Under the pieces are notes generated by a model that worked only from the letters and a program-made list of their open reading frames with translations, searched no databases and was not told the origin of the DNA. DNA of 19,598 nt from JADKHR01 sp041917295. GTDB lineage: Bacteria; Elusimicrobiota; Elusimicrobia; FEN-1173. The translations under genes were made by a program, and so were the position numbers. The stretch covers positions 1-19,598 of the forward strand of contig JAYRXX010000026.1 in the NCBI GenBank assembly GCA_041917295.1, in the 5' to 3' direction. Below are positions 15,785 to 19,598 of this stretch, piece by piece; position 1 is the stretch's first letter, and every line of letters begins with the position of its first letter.

Positions 15785-15945
15785 AACCCGGACTTTGCAA
15801 TAGGTGCGAGCACCGAGAGGATGAAGCCGGTGACTTTTTTAACGATAAACAGGAAAGCGTAGCGGTGACTACGGTTGAGTGTTTTGAGAAAGAAAAAGTT
15901 CCGGATTCTTCGTTGATTGCCGCGTCCTATTGCAAAGTCCGGGTT
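15785..15945. mobile_element. MITE-like element with perfect 20-bp inverted ends
   Basis: AACCCGGACTTTGCAATAGG at 15785-15804 is repeated exactly, inverted, at 15926-15945, with 121 bases between. No transposase frame fits inside and no target-site duplication is obvious. The right arm and part of the interior form the last 26 or so codons of the exonuclease gene. It could be a miniature inverted-repeat element, two copies of a dispersed palindromic-type repeat facing each other, or a 3' hairpin of the exonuclease message. Confidence 0.5.
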
Positions 15946-16495
15946 GGAGTTCGAAGTAACAGCGGGCGCAGGCGCGGACGTCGGCAAGGGCCCGGTGGGC
16001 TCCGTCAAAGGACGCGTCAAAAAGTTTTTTGTGAAGCTCTTGCAACGTGGGCCACTTGTATCCGTAGGGGCCCGGCAGTTGGCAGAAGTCTGTTCCCAGG
16101 CGCATGGTGCATCGTCGCTCTTTGGTCTCAAGCCGGGTGGCGCGGCCCGCTCGCAGAAGTTCGGCGCCGAGAATTTTTTCATCGAACGAAATGTTATGGG
16201 CCACCAAAACCGCGGCCCGCTGGAACAGGGGTTCGGCCTTGTCAAGAACGTCGGCCAACGGAAATCCGTGTTGGAGCGCGTGCTCGGTGGTGATCCCATG
16301 AACCCGGGATGCTTCCCGAGGGATCACGAACCCGTCGGGCTTAATGATGTATTCGGCGCTCTCGATTTCGGTCCCCGTTTCGTCGGTCAACAACCAGGCC
16401 AATTGGACCAGCCGCGGCCAGTTGGCCAAATCCGACAAGGGGGCTTTGTAATTGCGCGGCACGCCCGTGGTTTCGGTGTCGAAAAATAATAGCAT
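15869..16495 (-). CDS. DEDDh 3'-5' exonuclease (DnaQ-like)
   Basis: The 208-residue protein carries the full DEDDh set: D6 and E8 in FFDTETTG, D105 in AHNISFDEKIL, H167 and D172 in AHRALADVRA. Such enzymes remove nucleotides from 3' ends and serve as the proofreading subunit of DNA polymerase III or in RNA or DNA clean-up. This single-domain form cannot be assigned to a specific role. ATG at 16495 has AAGGA seven bases upstream, and the gene follows uvrA by ten bases, so it is probably co-transcribed with it. The tail after YFEL (residue 183 on) is not family sequence and is encoded by the inverted-repeat element described separately. Confidence 0.88.
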   Translation of the reverse strand: MLLFFDTETTGVPRNYKAPLSDLANWPRLVQLAWLLTDETGTEIESAEYIIKPDGFVIPREASRVHGITTEHALQHGFPLADVLDKAEPLFQRAAVLVAHNISFDEKILGAELLRAGRATRLETKERRCTMRLGTDFCQLPGPYGYKWPTLQELHKKLFDASFDGAHRALADVRACARCYFELQPGLCNRTRQSTKNPELFLSQNTQP

Positions 16496-16505
16496 GTTGA
16501 ATTCC

Positions 16506-19334
16506 TTATTTTTTCAGCAGAATCTTGAGATGGGTTCCGGTGTGGGAACCGGGGGTGGCGGCCACTTGTTCCGGGGTGCCCGACGCCACCACCCGGCCTC
16601 CGCCGGATCCCCCTTCCGGGCCCAAATCGATGATCCAGTCGGCGGTTTTGATCACGTCCAAATTGTGTTCGATGACCAACACCGTGTTGCCCCCTTCCGC
16701 GAGGCGTTGAAGGACCCCCAACAGTTTTTCCACGTCGGCAAAATGGAGTCCGGTGGTGGGTTCGTCCAAAATGTAGAGCGTGTGGCCCGTGGGTCGGCGG
16801 CACAGTTCCGTGGCCAGCTTTACCCGCTGGGCTTCGCCCCCCGACAGGGTGGTGGCCGGCTGGCCGATGGACGCATACCCCATCCCCACATCCACCAGCG
16901 TGGACAAGATGCGCGAAAGGCTCGGCACATTTTCAAAAAACGTCGCCGCCTCCGACGCGGGCATGGCCAACACGTCGGCGATGGATTTCCCTTTGTATTT
17001 CACTTCCAAGGTCTCCGCGTTGAACCGCTGGCCCGCGCACACGTCGCATTTCACGTAGACGTCCGGCAGAAATTGCATGGAAATTTTTAACGTCCCGTCG
17101 CCCTCGCAGTTTTCGCAACGGCCCCCTTTCACGTTAAATGAGAACCGGCCCGGCTGGTATCCCCGCCGTTTCGATTCCGGCAGTTGGGCGAACAGGTCTC
17201 GAATGGGACCAAACGCCCCGGTGTAAGTCGCCGGGTTGGACCGGGGCGTGCGGCCGATGGGGGTTTGGTCCACTTCCACCACCTTGTCCACGTGTTCGAT
17301 TCCTTCGATGCGTTTGTGCCGGCCCGGCTCGTCTTTGGCGTGGTTCAACTTTTTCGCCAGCGCTTTGTGCAAAATGTCGCCGACCAAAGTGGATTTCCCG
17401 GACCCCGACACGCCCGTAACCGCCACAAACAATCCCAAGGGGATGGTGACGTCGATGTTTTTTAAATTAAATTGGGCCGCTTCTTTTATTACCAGTTGTT
17501 CTTTTCCCGGCACCCGCCGTTGGGCGGGGACCGCGATGCCCCGCTCCCCGCGCAAGTAGGCCCCCGTCAACGACCGCGGCGCCTTTAACAGTTCGCCGAC
17601 CGGACCCTGGGACACAATTTCGCCCCCGTGCACCCCCGCCCCAGGGCCCAGGTCGATCACCCAATCGGCGGCACGGATGGTTTCTTCGTCGTGTTCCACC
17701 ACCACCAGGGTGTTGCCGATATCGCGCAATCGGTTGAGCGTGGTCAGCAACCGTTCGTTGTCCCGGGGATGCAGGCCGATGGTGGGTTCGTCCAGCACGT
17801 ACAACACGCCCACCAGCCCAGACCCGATTTGCGTGGCCAGGTGGATCCGTTGGGCTTCCCCCCCGGCCAAGGTGGCCGATTCGCGGTCCAGAGTCACGTA
17901 GTCCAAGCCCACGTCCACCAGAAAGTTCAGCCGTGACTGGATCTCTTTTAAAATTTGCCGCGCCACGAACCGGGATTTTTCGCTGAGCGTGAGTTGGTTA
18001 AAAAATGTTTGAGCCTCGCGAATCGAAAAATGGGTGATTTCCGCGATGGACTTTTTTCCCACCGTCACGGCCAGCGCTTCGGGTTTCAACCGCGCGCCCT
18101 GGCAGTCCGGGCACAGGTGGCTTCGCATAAATCGGGCCTGGATTTCTTCTTTGACGAACGCCGAGTCCGACTCTTTGTATCGGCGTTCCAGGTTGCCAAT
18201 GACCCCTTCAAAGGTTTTCACATTTTTTCCCCACGGCGATTTGTGGTCAATGCCGCCGTGCAGGAGGCTTCGCCTCTGTTCGCGGGAAAGATTTTTCCAG
18301 GGGACGTCCATGGGGATTTTGTTGCGGCGGCAGGTCTCCGTCAATATTTCCATGTAGTAACCCGACCACGACTTTTTCCACCGGTTTGTGCGGGTGGTGA
18401 CCGGGTCGGCCCAGGCGGCCAGGGCCCCGTCGTTGATCGACAGGTCGTTGCGGGGAACCACCAGATCTTCCGTGATCTCTTGTTTGACCCCCAACCCGTC
18501 GCAATGGGCGCAGGCGCCGTAGGGGCTGTTGAACGAAAACAACCGCGGCTCGATTTCCGGCAGGCTCGTGCCGCAATGGGCGCAGGCGTGGTGTTCGGAA
18601 TACAGGGCGTCGGGCCCGTCGGGGGATGTAACCAACAGCAGTCCGCGGGATTCCCGCAGGGCCGTTTCCACCGAATCGGCCAACCGTTGTCGACCGGCTA
18701 CGGAGACGGCCAGCCGATCGATGACCACTTCGATGGTCTGCTTTTTGTAACGGTCGAGCTTAATCTTTTTTTCGAGTTCGTGGACCGCGCCGTTTACGCG
18801 CACGCGGACGTACCCGCTTTTTTTCAGTTTCTCAAACAGGGCTTCGTACGTGCCCGTGCGGCCCCGCACCAGGGGCGCTAAAATCTGAATGTTTTTTCCA
18901 CCGTACGTCTTGAGAATTTCGGCAATGATTTGGCTGGCGGATTGGGGATGGATTTCCCGTTGGCACGTGGGGCAGTGGGGCACGCCCACCCGGGCAAACA
19001 GCAGTCGAAGGTGATCGTATATTTCGGTGACGGTCCCCACCGTGGACCGGGGGTTGTGGGATGGCGTTCGCTGTTCGATGGCGATGGCCGGGGAAAGACC
19101 TTCGATCAAATCCACGTCGGGCTTTTCCATCAATTCTAAAAATTGCCGGGCGTAGGCCGACAGGCTTTCCACGTATCGGCGCTGGCCTTCGGCGTAGATC
19201 GTGTTGAACGCCAACGAACTTTTCCCCGACCCGGACAGGCCGGTGATCACGATCATTTTGTTGCGGGGGAGGTCGAGGGAAATGTTCTTGAGATTGTGTT
19301 CGCGCGCGCCGCGAATGCGGATGCCGTCGGTCAT
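16506..19334 (-). CDS. uvrA: Excinuclease ABC subunit A
   Basis: UvrA finds bulky DNA damage and hands it to UvrB in nucleotide excision repair. The 942-residue length is standard. Two ABC modules are seen: Walker A GLSGSGKSS near residue 34 and GVSGSGKST in the second half; signatures LAGGEAQRI and LSGGEAQRV; Walker B VLYVLDEPTIGLH and LYILDEPTTGLH. The first signature has Ala where Ser is more common. Zinc-binding pairs CAHC/CAHC and CENC/CDVC are present. The start MTDGIRIRGAREHNLKNI matches the family; there is no ribosome binding site, only a TATAAT six bases upstream. The exonuclease gene follows after ten bases. Confidence 0.97.
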   Translation of the reverse strand: MTDGIRIRGAREHNLKNISLDLPRNKMIVITGLSGSGKSSLAFNTIYAEGQRRYVESLSAYARQFLELMEKPDVDLIEGLSPAIAIEQRTPSHNPRSTVGTVTEIYDHLRLLFARVGVPHCPTCQREIHPQSASQIIAEILKTYGGKNIQILAPLVRGRTGTYEALFEKLKKSGYVRVRVNGAVHELEKKIKLDRYKKQTIEVVIDRLAVSVAGRQRLADSVETALRESRGLLLVTSPDGPDALYSEHHACAHCGTSLPEIEPRLFSFNSPYGACAHCDGLGVKQEITEDLVVPRNDLSINDGALAAWADPVTTRTNRWKKSWSGYYMEILTETCRRNKIPMDVPWKNLSREQRRSLLHGGIDHKSPWGKNVKTFEGVIGNLERRYKESDSAFVKEEIQARFMRSHLCPDCQGARLKPEALAVTVGKKSIAEITHFSIREAQTFFNQLTLSEKSRFVARQILKEIQSRLNFLVDVGLDYVTLDRESATLAGGEAQRIHLATQIGSGLVGVLYVLDEPTIGLHPRDNERLLTTLNRLRDIGNTLVVVEHDEETIRAADWVIDLGPGAGVHGGEIVSQGPVGELLKAPRSLTGAYLRGERGIAVPAQRRVPGKEQLVIKEAAQFNLKNIDVTIPLGLFVAVTGVSGSGKSTLVGDILHKALAKKLNHAKDEPGRHKRIEGIEHVDKVVEVDQTPIGRTPRSNPATYTGAFGPIRDLFAQLPESKRRGYQPGRFSFNVKGGRCENCEGDGTLKISMQFLPDVYVKCDVCAGQRFNAETLEVKYKGKSIADVLAMPASEAATFFENVPSLSRILSTLVDVGMGYASIGQPATTLSGGEAQRVKLATELCRRPTGHTLYILDEPTTGLHFADVEKLLGVLQRLAEGGNTVLVIEHNLDVIKTADWIIDLGPEGGSGGGRVVASGTPEQVAATPGSHTGTHLKILLKK

Positions 19335-19346
19335 AGAGCCATTATA
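19335..19346 (-). promoter_or_regulatory. Consensus -10 element of uvrA, leaderless layout
   Basis: TATAAT (minus strand, 19341-19346) is followed by GGCTCT and then the uvrA ATG. With transcription starting about seven bases after the hexamer, the message would begin at the start codon. There is no clear -35 (AATCCC lies at the 17-base spacing) and no Shine-Dalgarno sequence. A second TATAAT exists farther up (19442-19447, minus strand), so a longer leader cannot be ruled out. Confidence 0.5.
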
Positions 19347-19457
19347 CTAAACCGCGCTGGAGGGGATTTAATTTTTGATCGGTTCAATATGAAATGGTCA
19401 ACCGCACCTAAAATTTTCGGAGACGATCTTAAAAGTGAATAATTATACTCCGTCCCT

Positions 19458-19598
19458 TTAAGGGGGTTCGGCGGTGATTCTTATTCGGATGCTTTGGGGG
19501 GTTTCGGTGCGGGATGTGGTGGGCATGTCCATGCGGATCCACAGCTTGCGGTCTTCCCCGGCGGGCACGTTTGTGCCTGTGGTGCTTCCGTCAATGCT
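19458..19598 (-). CDS. C-terminal end of an unidentified, probably exported protein (partial)
   Basis: The minus-strand frame is open from the window edge to TAA at 19458-19460, giving 46 residues. The tail contains GTNVPAGEDRKLWIRMDMPTT and ends QSIRIRITAEPP. The alternating pattern and the 'VPAG...LWIRMDMPT...QSIRIRITAE' layout are those of a beta-sandwich domain in a surface or secreted protein; similar tails occur in predicted extracellular proteins of Elusimicrobiota, as far as I recall. No function can be named. The gene would end 124 bases before uvrA, with a CCCTTTAAGGG palindrome at its stop. Confidence 0.65.
   Translation of the reverse strand, partial: SIDGSTTGTNVPAGEDRKLWIRMDMPTTSRTETPQSIRIRITAEPP

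Noticed and set aside
15727..16293. 188-codon plus-strand open frame (starts MGNQDEKVEH) with GAGGTG upstream
   Set aside because: Most of it lies antisense to the exonuclease, and its first 60 codons cross the inverted-repeat element. The start region has a plausible ribosome site, so a very short decayed gene is possible, but there is no support beyond that.

Overview
The window holds a bacterial replication-origin region. Reading leftward on the minus strand from about 14.1 kb it runs dnaA, dnaN, recF, a DUF721/DciA-type gene, gyrB, a nucleotidyltransferase gene, a 61-codon gene, gyrA. To the right of dnaA, also on the minus strand, lie a DUF4143-type AAA ATPase, a DEDDh exonuclease, uvrA, and the last 46 codons of a protein cut by the window edge. 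The core genes are visibly GC-rich. The organism is a Gram-negative-like bacterium. The gene order, the long GyrB with an insert, and the 'VPAG...LW.RM..PT' tail of the edge protein would fit Elusimicrobiota or a related lineage, but this is a weak guess.

Layout. (1) 1-1540, plus strand: an AT-richer accessory segment that looks like the remains of an integron cassette array. It has one textbook attC site, two incomplete ones, two small membrane-protein genes, and a brnT-brnA toxin-antitoxin locus whose toxin is broken while the antitoxin is intact. (2) 1670-2110: an SRPBCC/AHSA1-type gene. (3) 2150-3775, minus: a membrane protein of TMTC-like architecture (multi-pass N-terminus, TPR C-terminus). 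(4) 3776-3985: a cluster of ATTCCGGC/GCCGGAAT hairpin repeats. (5) 3986-12448: the gyrA to dnaN cluster. (6) 12500-12728 and 14118-14190: DnaA-box groups on both sides of dnaA, giving a bipartite origin. The part between dnaA and dnaN also has an AT-rich tract, TAG triplets and a GC block in the order expected for an unwinding module. (7) 14434-19598: ATPase, exonuclease, uvrA and a partial gene, all transcribed toward the origin and so head-on to the fork leaving it.

How the genes work together. DnaA opens the origin, the DUF721 protein probably helps load helicase, DnaN is the clamp, RecF repairs gaps and GyrA/GyrB relieve supercoils. Several starts are coupled by overlap (TAATG between recF and DUF721; TGATG between gyrB and the nucleotidyltransferase; an 8-base overlap into the 61-codon gene), suggesting one long operon. 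The most unusual points are: a nucleotidyltransferase plus small-protein pair placed between gyrB and gyrA and coupled to gyrB; the decayed integron array with a dead brnT; a 161-bp element with perfect 20-bp inverted ends that supplies the C-terminus of the exonuclease; and two genes (uvrA and the ATPase) whose -10 hexamer ends exactly six bases before ATG, as in leaderless transcription.
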